From assembly GCA_034428715.1 (NCBI GenBank), contig DAOUHE010000131.1, forward strand, positions 1-27,443: 27,443 nucleotides of DNA, given 5' to 3'. The number at the start of each line of letters is the position of its first letter. The stretch's first letter is position 1. The translations under genes and the position numbers were made by a program. Shown here piece after piece: positions 8,065 through 15,945 of the stretch. The notes beneath the pieces were generated by a model. That model saw only the letters and a list, made by a program, of their open reading frames with translations. It did not search any database and was not told the DNA's origin. The stretch is from Io17-Chloro-G2 sp034428715. GTDB lineage: Bacteria; Chloroflexota; Dehalococcoidia; Lucifugimonadales; UBA3495.

Positions 8065-8649
8065 TCACCGGCTAGAACTCAGCCGGCTGTGCAATAGCAA
8101 GGCCACGTTGGACAGGACATCAAGGATCAAGAGTACGCCCAGCGTCCTGATGAACACCTCCTTGGTGAGGATGACATTAGGCTGAGCCAAGATCCCAACG
8201 ATCAGCAAAATAGCGACCGCGGACGCGGACAAGATCGACGAGCCGCGGAACAGGAAGGCCAAGCGCCCACGGGGCCGGGCCATTGATAGCATGGCCAAAT
8301 GGCCCGCGCCGAAGGCAATCACTATCAACGATGCCAAGACCCTGAAACCCCAGTCATCCCACAGGAACGATTCGCCCACTTCCCAAATCATGGCAAGCGC
8401 AAGGGCGGCGGCCAAGATCGACGCGGTTATTCCCGCATGGGGCAAGGGCAGGGTCCACCGCTGTTGAGAGCCCAAGGCCACGGCACTGGCCAAAGCGGTG
8501 ATGCTGAAACCGAAGATGACCGAGGTGGTCAACAAAAGCTTGACCTGGGTGTCGCCAAAATCGCCCAAGACGAATATGGCTATCCCAATGGCAGCGCTGC
8601 CGGCCAATGAGGCCAAAATGGCCCCGAGAAACAATCTTTTAAGCATCAT
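8065..8649 (-). CDS. Six-helix membrane protein of unknown function
   Basis: 194 residues with about six hydrophobic segments (near 7-28, 37-60, 72-92, 103-123, 134-154 and 165-187) linked by short loops. The arginine-rich loop MARPRGRLAF after the fourth segment and the basic C-terminus suggest cytoplasmic loops. I see no catalytic motif and do not recognise the family. The two ATGs at the start (8647 and 8644) have no good ribosome site nearby, so the exact start is uncertain. It stands apart from its neighbours, with a 320-nt gap to the metallopeptidase gene upstream. Confidence 0.7.
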   Translation of the reverse strand: MMLKRLFLGAILASLAGSAAIGIAIFVLGDFGDTQVKLLLTTSVIFGFSITALASAVALGSQQRWTLPLPHAGITASILAAALALAMIWEVGESFLWDDWGFRVLASLIVIAFGAGHLAMLSMARPRGRLAFLFRGSSILSASAVAILLIVGILAQPNVILTKEVFIRTLGVLLILDVLSNVALLLHSRLSSSR

Positions 8650-8784
8650 CGAACCCGTTACGGATCACCCGGGAACTCGTGAACCAGATTCGCCTCAAAA
8701 GCAGCCGCAAATCTATCGTCACACTCATCTGATTCCCTCCCAACCACCTCCCCTCGGGTCATTCAGAGCCAGCCACCTTCACTC

Positions 8785-8890
8785 ATGTCATTCTGACCCA
8801 GCCGCCGAGGGGAAGAATCTAAAGTCGTCGATTTGATCGGTGTTATCTCTCCCAACGACTTTAGATTCTTCACTTCGTCCAGAATGACAT
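8785..8890. repeat. Interspersed palindrome, family 1 (best copy)
   Basis: The outer ends ATGTCATTCTG (8785-8795) and CAGAATGACAT (8880-8890) are exact inverted copies. An inner pair, GAAGAATCTAAAGTCG at 8812-8827 and its exact complement at 8856-8871, forms a 16-bp stem. The halves between are less alike. It lies about 80 nt past the stop of the metallopeptidase gene on the minus strand. A second partial outer end, TCATTCAGAGCCAGCC, precedes it at about 8759, which hints at a nested or decayed neighbour copy. Its shape resembles a MITE or REP-like element; no gene lies inside. Confidence 0.92.
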
Positions 8891-8971
8891 GGCAGAGACG
8901 GCCCAGAATCACAGTTTTGGCGAAGGATTCCGGTACCACCAATGGCAAGAACAGAATTTTCCCCAAAAGGT

Positions 8972-9691
8972 CTAACGGGACTTTCCCAGCGAAACCCACG
9001 ACGGCACGTACCGGTTTGCCTGCCTGACTTCGGCTTCCAAGGCCCGGCTTTTGGGCTCCATCTCTTGTAGCAACCGCCAGAATGTTGGGGAATGGTCCAG
9101 CCGTTTGACATGGCAAAGTTCGTGAAGGAACACGTGGCGGACCAATGGCGGCGGGAGAAACAGCAGGCTCCGGTTCAAGCTGATGTTATGTTGCTTGGAG
9201 CAACTGCCCCAACGGGTGGCTTGGCCCCTGATAGTGATTTTTTGGAAGGGGATCCCCGTTTCGACGCTGACTTTCCTGAGCCATGGCGCCAAGTGAGCGC
9301 GGGCTTTTTGCTGGAGCCAGCCGTTTAAATCACGGGCTACGGCCTCAACGTCGCCTGCGTCTCTATCAACTTCGAGGATTCTTCCGGCGGCTTCTTCCGG
9401 GGAACTTGGAAGTCCCCCGTCGTCCAGGTATTTCAAACGCCAGAGTTGGTCAATGGATTGGAGGTCTATCTGGCGCGGAGCGGCCACGGCAGGCAGAGCT
9501 TGGACCCTCTGCAACTCTCGCTGGATCCAATCCCGGTGTGCCTGGAATATCTCCGGCAGCCGCCTACGGTTGAACCGGCGGGGAACCACCACGTCGAGGC
9601 GGTTGGCAGAGGGCACTCGAAGTATCACCCGCCTGGCCAGATGGTTCTCCCGCACCGAATATTCGATCCCTTTCCACCGCAACCCCATCAC
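8972..9691 (-). CDS. YgjP-like (DUF45) M48-type metallopeptidase
   Basis: 239 residues. The zinc site HELCH is at 190-194 with a third histidine, H200, in LDHSPTFW, the spacing used in the YgjP/SprT-like gluzincin group. The conserved TRWGSCS segment precedes it, and the N-terminal half has the SVRENHLARRVILRV beta-rich pattern of the family. These are small cytoplasmic metal-dependent hydrolases, often annotated as M48 peptidases and of uncertain biological role. It lies 44 nt after the LVIVD gene on the same strand, so the two are probably co-transcribed. The stop is TAG. Confidence 0.9.
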   Translation of the reverse strand: MMGLRWKGIEYSVRENHLARRVILRVPSANRLDVVVPRRFNRRRLPEIFQAHRDWIQRELQRVQALPAVAAPRQIDLQSIDQLWRLKYLDDGGLPSSPEEAAGRILEVDRDAGDVEAVARDLNGWLQQKARAHLAPWLRKVSVETGIPFQKITIRGQATRWGSCSKQHNISLNRSLLFLPPPLVRHVFLHELCHVKRLDHSPTFWRLLQEMEPKSRALEAEVRQANRYVPSWVSLGKSR

Positions 9692-9735
9692 CCTTTAAAA
9701 CCGAATTGGAGCCGTCGCCGGGACTTGCAAAAAGT

Positions 9736-10950
9736 CTAGATGGTCAGCTCTAAGATATATAGACCGCCCTTTATTCGGTCAACCACGTACATGATACCGT
9801 TTTCGTCCACATGCACGTCGTTGACCGCTACGGCCACGTCTGAATCGGATGCCTCGGGCACGAAATACGCCACCTCTTCCGGCTGGAAGGGATTGCTCGT
9901 GTCGAAGACCCGTATCCCGCCGTTGAACAACGTGGCGTAGATCAGGTTATCTGACGCGAATGATCCCGGCAGAGGCAGGTTCTCGTAAATATTGTGGGCG
10001 CCATAACGGCCGGGCCGCTGAAAAAAGTCATCGGTATCGCCCATGGGAAGGGTGCTGACAATGACCGGGTTTGTCTCCAAACGGTTGTCCATCATCCAGA
10101 CCAATTTGGGGTGATCCTCGCCGCCGTTCCTCACCGCCTCCTGGGTGACCACCAAAAGGTCCCGGCTGAACAGCGGCAGCACCGTGTGGGTGAATCCAGG
10201 GAATGGAGGGGCGAAATTCAAGTTGGCGATCATGGAAGGTTTTGATTTATTGGAAATGTCCAGAGTCACCACTCCAGAGTCTTTCCAGCCGCAATAGGCC
10301 CGGTCCGGCCGTTGTGGGTAAACGTTGGCGTTGTGCACGCTGTGGCCGGCGTCCCACTGGGGATGGCGCGCCGGAGGGGCAGCGTCGTCGCCTTCCTGGG
10401 TGCCGGGAAACCACCAACGGCCCGCTTCGGTGGGCTTGGTGGGATCTTTCACATCGACGATGACGTAGAATTGGTCGTCCCGGTCGTTGGTGGGACGGGA
10501 ATCGGGTGTTCCGGTGGCCAGATGAGCATACTCGCCGTCCACCCACCATAAGCAGTGGCAGCCCTTGGACCCCGGCCCGGTGGTGTCGAAGAAACCGATG
10601 CGGCGGTGGTCTTCCGGTTTGCTGATGTCGCAAACACCCATACCGGTGCCGGGCTGGTTATGTTGTTGGGACTGGTACGCCACCAGCAGGGTGTCTCCCA
10701 TCACCGACAACGAGTTGGAGCGCAGGTGGGGATAATCCAGTTCAGTCTGGGCTATGACCTTGGGGTTGTTCACACCGGTGACGTCCACGCTGGAAATGTC
10801 CTTGGGCCCGCTTTCGTGGGCCATGTGGAAAACCCTGCGCTCATCGGAAGCCAGCTGTAAAGCGACTCCCTCCCCAATGTTGCCAAAGCCGTTCAGGTCG
10901 TGGTGGGAGATAAGCCGCATGTTTTTGATCTCTTGCTTTCGCGTTGCCAT
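9736..10950 (-). CDS. LVIVD-repeat beta-propeller protein
   Basis: 404 residues made of repeated beta-strand blades, visible as recurring 'xxVxDIS(N/K)PxxP' segments: MGVCDISKPEDHRR, YVIVDVKDPTKPTEAG, VVTLDISNKSKPSM, IRVFDTSNPFQPEE and a final VVDRIKGGLYILEL. This is the pattern of LVIVD proteins, which resemble selenium-binding-protein-like propellers. There is no signal peptide, so it is likely cytoplasmic. Conserved His, Trp and Cys residues near KGCHCLWWVDG and DAGHSVHN could form a metal or active site, which is inference. The start has AAAGGAG eight nt upstream. It precedes the metallopeptidase gene by 44 nt. The enzyme activity, if any, is unknown. Confidence 0.88.
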   Translation of the reverse strand: MATRKQEIKNMRLISHHDLNGFGNIGEGVALQLASDERRVFHMAHESGPKDISSVDVTGVNNPKVIAQTELDYPHLRSNSLSVMGDTLLVAYQSQQHNQPGTGMGVCDISKPEDHRRIGFFDTTGPGSKGCHCLWWVDGEYAHLATGTPDSRPTNDRDDQFYVIVDVKDPTKPTEAGRWWFPGTQEGDDAAPPARHPQWDAGHSVHNANVYPQRPDRAYCGWKDSGVVTLDISNKSKPSMIANLNFAPPFPGFTHTVLPLFSRDLLVVTQEAVRNGGEDHPKLVWMMDNRLETNPVIVSTLPMGDTDDFFQRPGRYGAHNIYENLPLPGSFASDNLIYATLFNGGIRVFDTSNPFQPEEVAYFVPEASDSDVAVAVNDVHVDENGIMYVVDRIKGGLYILELTI

Positions 10951-11085
10951 ATTATCTCCTTTCGAGGGGCGGGCGGTTCAAAATAGGTGTTGGACGAGGG
11001 CATGGATCTTTAGGGCGAAGTTTATCAGCTATCTACTGCCGGTGCGACATCGCCGGTTGCTCCATACCATCGGCAAAGTGACGGG

Positions 11086-11502
11086 CTATGGATCACTCAC
11101 GAAAGAGGCGATGTGACGCGGCGAAAGTTTGAATATAACCACTCCGGGGTGTTGACCCCGGTAGCCCTCGGCAAAGGCGCGCCCCTTTTCCTCACCGTAA
11201 TATCGCAGCGCCATGGATAACACCAGATCATACAGCGGGCGGTCCACCTCTTCGACAGCACCATCCATGATGACAGACTCGTATGGCGGCTCTCGCTTGT
11301 CTATGCACAATGAGGCGTGGGGAATCACCTGGATATTTCGCCATTTCAAGGTCAGGCGGCTGGTGAACATGAACGCCGCTCCGTCTTCCCATTCAAACCA
11401 GATGGGCGCGGAACGGGGCCGGCCTGCCGAATCCACCGTGGAGATCACGGCCACCAGGGTTTGATCCAGAAATGCGTCAATCTGTTGCCGGTTCATGGCC
11501 AT
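11086..11502 (-). CDS. PPOX-fold (pyridoxamine 5'-phosphate oxidase family) protein
   Basis: 138 residues, the size of the split-barrel flavin/F420-binding proteins. The pattern AVISTVDSAGRPRSAPIWFEW followed by FMFTSRLTLKWRNI and ASLCIDKREPP is that of the F420-dependent PPOX-class subgroup, which reduces or oxidises small molecules with F420 or FMN; F420 use would fit the LLM proteins nearby but is inferred. The first ATG has GAGG about eight nt upstream; the next, two codons later, is possible. It lies 36 nt downstream of the ketopantoate-reductase-like gene. Confidence 0.88.
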   Translation of the reverse strand: MAMNRQQIDAFLDQTLVAVISTVDSAGRPRSAPIWFEWEDGAAFMFTSRLTLKWRNIQVIPHASLCIDKREPPYESVIMDGAVEEVDRPLYDLVLSMALRYYGEEKGRAFAEGYRGQHPGVVIFKLSPRHIASFVSDP

Positions 11503-11538
11503 GGGTTGGCCTCGTTGTTCAAAATGTTTGCTTCAAGT

Positions 11539-12462
11539 TCAGGGATTGGCCGAACCGTTTATGTGGGGTTTTAACACGGCATACAAGAATTGGTTGACCG
11601 GGGTAGGAACCCCCAGCTCTTTGCCAATGCGCACCACCGCGCCGTTGAAAGCCTCCAACTCCAGTTGTGAGCCTCGGTCAATATCTACGTGCATCGAAAC
11701 CTGATACTCCCACGGTACGCGTTCCAGCAGTTCGATACTCTGTTCCACCACGTCGGAATCAAGGTCCACTCCCTTGGCTCGGCCCACGGCCTCTATCTCC
11801 CGCATGGACGCTACCAACATTTCCATGGCTCCGGTGTGTTCCATCAACGGTCTGATACGAGTACGGGCGGCGCAGGTTATCCCGGCGGCGGATGGCAAAA
11901 TCATGAACTTGGTCCATATGGCTTTCCTGACGTCTCTAGAAAGCTGGGTCGATATTCCGGCCTTGAGGAATACCTCCAAAATGCGTTTGGACCGTGGGCT
12001 CTCGGACCCGTCAATCTCCCCAAAAACCACGTCGGGAGGCAAGCCACGGTTGGTTATCACTCCGGGTGACTCGATAAATGCTCCGAATATGGCCGCGCCG
12101 GGCAAGACACATTCCGGTCCCAGGACCTGGGCCAATTCGTCGCCGGTTTCCACGCCGTTCTGAAAACTGACCACCGCGGTCTCCCTTCCCACCAGAGGAC
12201 GCATGGCCGGAATGGCCTCGGCGTTGTGGTACGTTTTGACCGCGAAGATCACCAGGTCCGCCGGACCGGCTTGGACCGGATCATAGGTGGCCTGAGCCTG
12301 CACGGTAAACTCGTCGCCGGGCATCTTGACACAAAGGCCCTGGGAACGGATGGCTTCGAGGTGGGCCCCCCTGGCTATCAAGGTTACCTCGTTACCGTCG
12401 CGGGCCAGCAACCCACCCAGGTTGCCGCCTATGCCACCGGCCCCCATTACCGCAACGCGCAT
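11539..12462 (-). CDS. Ketopantoate reductase family oxidoreductase
   Basis: 307 residues with the family's two domains. The NAD(P) loop GAGGIG is at 7-12; Lys76 in FAVKTYHNAEA and Lys185 in WTKFMILPSAA match the two lysines of PanE-type enzymes, and the C-terminal SMHVDIDRGSQLELEAFNGA matches the conserved Ser/Glu region. The asparagine that normally follows the second lysine by four residues is Leu189 here, so it may not reduce ketopantoate; many paralogues of this family act on other 2-oxo acids. The start has AGGGAG six nt upstream. The gene sits between CoA-transferase subunit A and the PPOX protein on one strand. Confidence 0.87.
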   Translation of the reverse strand: MRVAVMGAGGIGGNLGGLLARDGNEVTLIARGAHLEAIRSQGLCVKMPGDEFTVQAQATYDPVQAGPADLVIFAVKTYHNAEAIPAMRPLVGRETAVVSFQNGVETGDELAQVLGPECVLPGAAIFGAFIESPGVITNRGLPPDVVFGEIDGSESPRSKRILEVFLKAGISTQLSRDVRKAIWTKFMILPSAAGITCAARTRIRPLMEHTGAMEMLVASMREIEAVGRAKGVDLDSDVVEQSIELLERVPWEYQVSMHVDIDRGSQLELEAFNGAVVRIGKELGVPTPVNQFLYAVLKPHINGSANP

Positions 12463-12528
12463 AGCTACTCCCTGATGGATTTGTTGATTGCCGGGCCACA
12501 GGAACTAGAAATAGCCGGGATTACTTGT

Positions 12529-13212
12529 CTATTCTGTGATAAGGATCATCCGGTCCACGTATATACCGGGAACGTGGATGGAATCTGGGTCTAGCTCGCC
12601 CACCGGCACTATCTTGTCCTCTATTTCAACTATCGTGACGGTGGCGGCGGTGGCCATCACCGGGTTGAAGTTGCGCTGGGTCAGGCGGAACTGGAGGTTG
12701 CCGAAGGTGTCTGCCCGATAGGCCCGTATGAAGGCGTAGTCGGCGGGCAGGGGATATTCCAAAACGTGGAGGCGCCCGTTTATCTCCCGGTGCTCCTTCC
12801 CTTCGGCCAACTCCGTGCCCACGCTGGTGGGAGTGTAAAACGCGCCGATACCCGCTCCGGCCGCACGCATTCGTTCGGCCAAAGTTCCCTGGGGCACCAA
12901 CTCGGCGTCGATCTCATCGGCGTTGTACTGGTCGATGAACGGCGTAGTGCGGGAAGGATGGGTGGGTGCGGTAAAAGCGCAGATCATCTTCTTCATCTGC
13001 CGCGCTTCGATCAGCGCACCCACACCCGAAGCGCCGCCCCCACCTCCGGTCCCGTTGGAAATACCCGTAAGTTGCTTTGCCCCCTGCCGGTGCAACGCTT
13101 CGATCAGGTTTTCTGGGCTGCCCACGCCGCCAAAGCCGGGGAACATGATCGTGCTGCCATCCGGTATGTCGGCCACCGCTGAATCGTAGCTATCGTATAT
13201 TTTGTTCTTCAT
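12529..13212 (-). CDS. CoA-transferase subunit A (3-oxoacid type)
   Basis: 227 residues, the length of the alpha subunit of family I CoA-transferases, which swap CoA between succinyl- or acetyl-CoA and an acid such as a 3-oxoacid. The glycine-rich N-terminal segment TIMFPGFGGVGSPENLIEAL, the GNGTGGGGG-like loop near residue 55 and the late ATAATVTIVEIEDKI strand fit the family. The catalytic glutamate sits in subunit B, and no B gene is adjacent: the neighbours are a phosphotriesterase-like gene upstream (59 nt) and a ketopantoate-reductase-like gene downstream (66 nt). A partner must be elsewhere or the complex is unusual. The start has AGGAG eight nt upstream. Confidence 0.9.
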   Translation of the reverse strand: MKNKIYDSYDSAVADIPDGSTIMFPGFGGVGSPENLIEALHRQGAKQLTGISNGTGGGGGASGVGALIEARQMKKMICAFTAPTHPSRTTPFIDQYNADEIDAELVPQGTLAERMRAAGAGIGAFYTPTSVGTELAEGKEHREINGRLHVLEYPLPADYAFIRAYRADTFGNLQFRLTQRNFNPVMATAATVTIVEIEDKIVPVGELDPDSIHVPGIYVDRMILITE

Positions 13213-13271
13213 TACCGTTTCTCCTAGAAATGGTTCGGATCTGAATCCGGTTTGAATCCAGATGGTTCCCG

Positions 13272-14225
13272 CTACTTCCCTTCAAAAAACCGGCGGGGGT
13301 TATCTACCATGATCTGGCGGATATCTTCATCGGAAACGCCCATTTCTTTCAGGCGGGGCAGCACCTTGCGGGTGATGAAGTTGTAACCGTCGGGATTGGC
13401 CTTGCGCCGCTCCTCTTGAACCGCTGCCCCGTTGCGGGCTTTGGGCACCGAGTAGTCGTGGGAAAGCATGATCCGGGTCTTATGGCCGGCGTCGATCAGT
13501 TTCTTCGTCACCTCGGTGCGTCCTTCCCAGTCGGGAGTTCCGGCGGCCCGTCCGCCAGGAAAGCGGTCCAGCCCCAGCCAGACGCCTTTATCCAATAGCC
13601 CCAATAGGTAGTCCAGGTCGGTGTCGTCGTTGCTGTGGCCAATGTACACCCGGTTTAGGTCCACACCCTCTTCCTCAAATACCTTCACCTGCTGGTCACC
13701 CACCCGGTCCGGAGACCAGGTGTGGGTGGAAATGGGCATTCCGGTGCGCAGGTGGGTCCGGGCAGCCGCCCGCAGGACCACCTCCTGGGGTGGGGTGACC
13801 CCTCCCCGGTCGCTGGCGACCTTGATGATGCCGGCTTTGATACCGGTGCCCTCAATCCCTTCTTCAATCTCTTTGATATATAACGGAGCAATGACGTCGG
13901 GCGAGACGTCGCCGAAGGGGCGGGGGACCGCGAGGTGGTTGCCCGTGGCGGCGATGATGTGGACGCCGCTGGCCCTGGAAACCTCCGCCATCAGCCCTAC
14001 GTCTCTGCCCAGGTCGAAGGTGCTAACGTCGACCATGGTGCGCAGGCCTTCATCGTAAGCTTCTTTCAGGGCCGCCGTCGCTTGTTCTAACATTCCAGAC
14101 CGGTCGATGAAATCTGGATAAGTGTGGCGAATGCCGGCGGCGTTGGTGCCAACATGCTCGTGGCTCAGTGTAAACCCAAGTTCCGAGGTATCGATGACGC
14201 CCAAAACGGTGTTCACGGCTGTCAT
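13272..14225 (-). CDS. Phosphotriesterase-like amidohydrolase (PTE/PLL family)
   Basis: 317 residues, a full-length TIM barrel of the phosphotriesterase-like lactonase family. The metal site is visible: HEH at 22-24 after strand LGFTLS, Lys135 in GIIKVAS as the carboxylated bridging lysine, histidines in ISTHTW and YIGHSND, and the aspartate in LSHDYS. Members hydrolyse lactones, phosphoesters or carboxylate esters in the cytoplasm; most environmental ones are lactonases. AGGAGG six to seven nt upstream sets the start. It looks like the first gene of the minus-strand set that runs through CoA-transferase A, the reductase and the PPOX protein. The stop is TAG. Confidence 0.92.
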   Translation of the reverse strand: MTAVNTVLGVIDTSELGFTLSHEHVGTNAAGIRHTYPDFIDRSGMLEQATAALKEAYDEGLRTMVDVSTFDLGRDVGLMAEVSRASGVHIIAATGNHLAVPRPFGDVSPDVIAPLYIKEIEEGIEGTGIKAGIIKVASDRGGVTPPQEVVLRAAARTHLRTGMPISTHTWSPDRVGDQQVKVFEEEGVDLNRVYIGHSNDDTDLDYLLGLLDKGVWLGLDRFPGGRAAGTPDWEGRTEVTKKLIDAGHKTRIMLSHDYSVPKARNGAAVQEERRKANPDGYNFITRKVLPRLKEMGVSDEDIRQIMVDNPRRFFEGK

Positions 14226-14413
14226 GGTGCTGCCTCCTGAGAATTTATAGGCACCGCTATTCTAATACGGAAATTTCCCCAGGGGTAGAAGCGGCCTGTC
14301 CGCCGGCGAGCCGACCCATTAGCTTTGTTGTTTTGGCCAAATGTCTTATCCTTTGCGAATGGCCGAACGGTTGTTTTGGTCTGGTACTAATTTGCAGGCT
14401 GGGGAGGAGCGCC

Positions 14414-14746
14414 ATGGCCATATACAGGATATTCGCGGGTCCCGACGGAGAGAGCCACATCGAACCTTATGATCTGGGAACAGTTAGGGCATTGGGAGAA
14501 TTTCCCAACGTCGAGGACCTAACGATCCACAAGTTCTCAGAACTGCGGTCCATGCCTTTCCATCCATTGCCGCAACGAAGGCTGATCATCCATCTGGTTG
14601 GTGAGGTTGAGATAGACGTTAGCGACGGCGGTAAGCAACGATTCGGGCCCGGCGACGCCAGGCTCATGGAAGACACATCGGGCCGGGGCCACACCCACCA
14701 GGACCTTAGTCCCGTGGTGCAGGCGGTGGCGACCCTGGGTGATTGA
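14414..14746 (+). CDS. Small cupin-fold protein
   Basis: 110 residues with a single cupin barrel: the strand-turn pairs FHPLPQRRLIIHLVGEVEI and FGPGDARLMEDTSGRGHTH carry the histidines and the G-D pair expected in cupin motifs 1 and 2. Such single-domain cupins bind a metal and can be isomerases, oxygenases or binding proteins; no function can be given. The frame is open further upstream to 14333, but GGGGAGGAG ends four nt before the ATG at 14414 and decides the start. It is divergent from the phosphotriesterase gene, with which it shares a 190-nt gap. Confidence 0.85.
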   Translation: MAIYRIFAGPDGESHIEPYDLGTVRALGEFPNVEDLTIHKFSELRSMPFHPLPQRRLIIHLVGEVEIDVSDGGKQRFGPGDARLMEDTSGRGHTHQDLSPVVQAVATLGD

Positions 14747-14770
14747 GCGTTAGCCTCCATAATTAAGATA

Positions 14771-14825
14771 CAAGGACGAAACGATGGAAAGCACCTCCTC
14801 CGTTCATGGTGAGCTTGTCAAACCA
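14771..14825. repeat. Decayed family 2 palindrome
   Basis: CCGTTCATGGTGAGCTTGTC (14799-14818, followed by AAACCA) matches the right arm of the element at 5668-5690, including the unusual GGTGAG variant. A weak left-arm trace, AAGGACGAAACG, lies at about 14772. It starts about 25 nt past the stop of the plus-strand cupin gene, the same position relative to a 3' end as the intact copies. Confidence 0.65.
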
Positions 14826-14910
14826 CGTTTTTGATGAATTCAATTCCCATCGACAGACAGGAACCTTGGCGTTAAGATAATGCCCAATCCGGCCAAATAC
14901 TGGAGGGACC

Positions 14911-15729
14911 GTGTTTAAAAAGATACAACACATCGGATATCTAACAACCGACTTGGACGCCGCGGTCGGCTGGTTCGAGAAATCCTTTGGCGGCTTAAAT
15001 GCCGGCGGCGGTCCCATGAACAAAAGTTACGCAGTGCCCAGCGGCGGCCGCAACGCCTACGTCAGGTTCGGCCAGGCCGAAACCGAGATCATCGAACCCG
15101 AAGACAAGAAGGGTTTGGAAAGCGGAAAGTTGGCCATGCACCACGTGGGTTACGTGGTGGAGGACATCAACCAGGAGATGGCCGATCTGATCGCCAAGGG
15201 TTTCAAGTTCGCCGTGGACAAGCCCGTCACCAACCTGGTGGGGCAGCAATTAGCCTACTTTGACTCATCCAGCGTCAACGGCGCCCTGGTGCACATCACC
15301 CAATTGCCCGCCCAGACCGGAGCCAGCGCTAGCAGCGGGCTGGAGATCGAACGCATCGTCCACGCCGGATACAGGGTGAAGGACCTGGATAAAGCCATCG
15401 CCTGGTACGTAGATAATTTCCAGGGAGAGCACATCGGCGGCGGCGCGTCCCGCAACGGTGGGCGTAACGCCTTTGTTAATTTTGGCCAGGTGCAGGTGGA
15501 ACTCATAGAGCCCGGAGACACTTCTAGCATGTCGGAAACCGTCCACGACATGGACCACGTCGGATACGCCGTGGGAGATATCCTGTCTTGCATGGGCGGT
15601 TGCCAGGACTGCGGACTTAGCTTCGTTGCCGACACTCCCAACACCAATTCGGTGCGCCAACAGGTGCTGTATTTCGACACCGCCACCACCATGGAATCCC
15701 GCATGCACCTGACGGTCCTGCCGGACTAG
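14911..15729 (+). CDS. Two-domain VOC family protein with internal duplication
   Basis: 272 residues forming two similar VOC units, about 1-132 and 143-271. The duplication is clear: SGGRNAYVRFGQAETEIIEP in the first half and GGRNAFVNFGQVQVELIEP in the second. Both halves keep the ligand pattern of the epimerase-like VOC group: His in IQHIGY and in IVHAGY, Glu in EIIEP and ELIEP, His in MHHVGY and in MDHVGY. A methylmalonyl-CoA-epimerase-like or related role is possible but not proven. The start is GTG, supported by TGGAGGG five nt upstream, with no closer ATG. It follows the cupin gene on the same strand and converges on the LLM oxidoreductase gene. Confidence 0.88.
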   Translation: MFKKIQHIGYLTTDLDAAVGWFEKSFGGLNAGGGPMNKSYAVPSGGRNAYVRFGQAETEIIEPEDKKGLESGKLAMHHVGYVVEDINQEMADLIAKGFKFAVDKPVTNLVGQQLAYFDSSSVNGALVHITQLPAQTGASASSGLEIERIVHAGYRVKDLDKAIAWYVDNFQGEHIGGGASRNGGRNAFVNFGQVQVELIEPGDTSSMSETVHDMDHVGYAVGDILSCMGGCQDCGLSFVADTPNTNSVRQQVLYFDTATTMESRMHLTVLPD

Positions 15730-15842
15730 AATTGGCGGCCCACCGGTAGAACAAGAGGCGGAGGAAAGCTCCGGGCAAACATTGTCATTCCGCGCAAGCG
15801 GCTCCGCGCCCGTCAATGTGGGCCAGCCAACTCCTACCCCTG

Positions 15843-15936
15843 ACATTCTGAGCCAGCCGCAGCGGCGAAGAATCTAGAGTGGTAATACAGAATCTAGGCA
15901 ACTGATCCACCACTTTAGATTCTTCAGAACGACAAC
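15843..15936. repeat. Interspersed palindrome, family 1 (third copy)
   Basis: GAAGAATCTAGAGTGGT at 15867-15883 and its inverted copy at 15909-15925 pair with one mismatch; the left outer end ACATTCTGAGCCAGCCGCAG is that of the 8785 copy. The element lies between two convergent genes and ends about 10 nt before the stop codon of the minus-strand LLM gene, so it could end transcription from both sides. Confidence 0.9.
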
Positions 15937-15945
15937 TGATCACCT

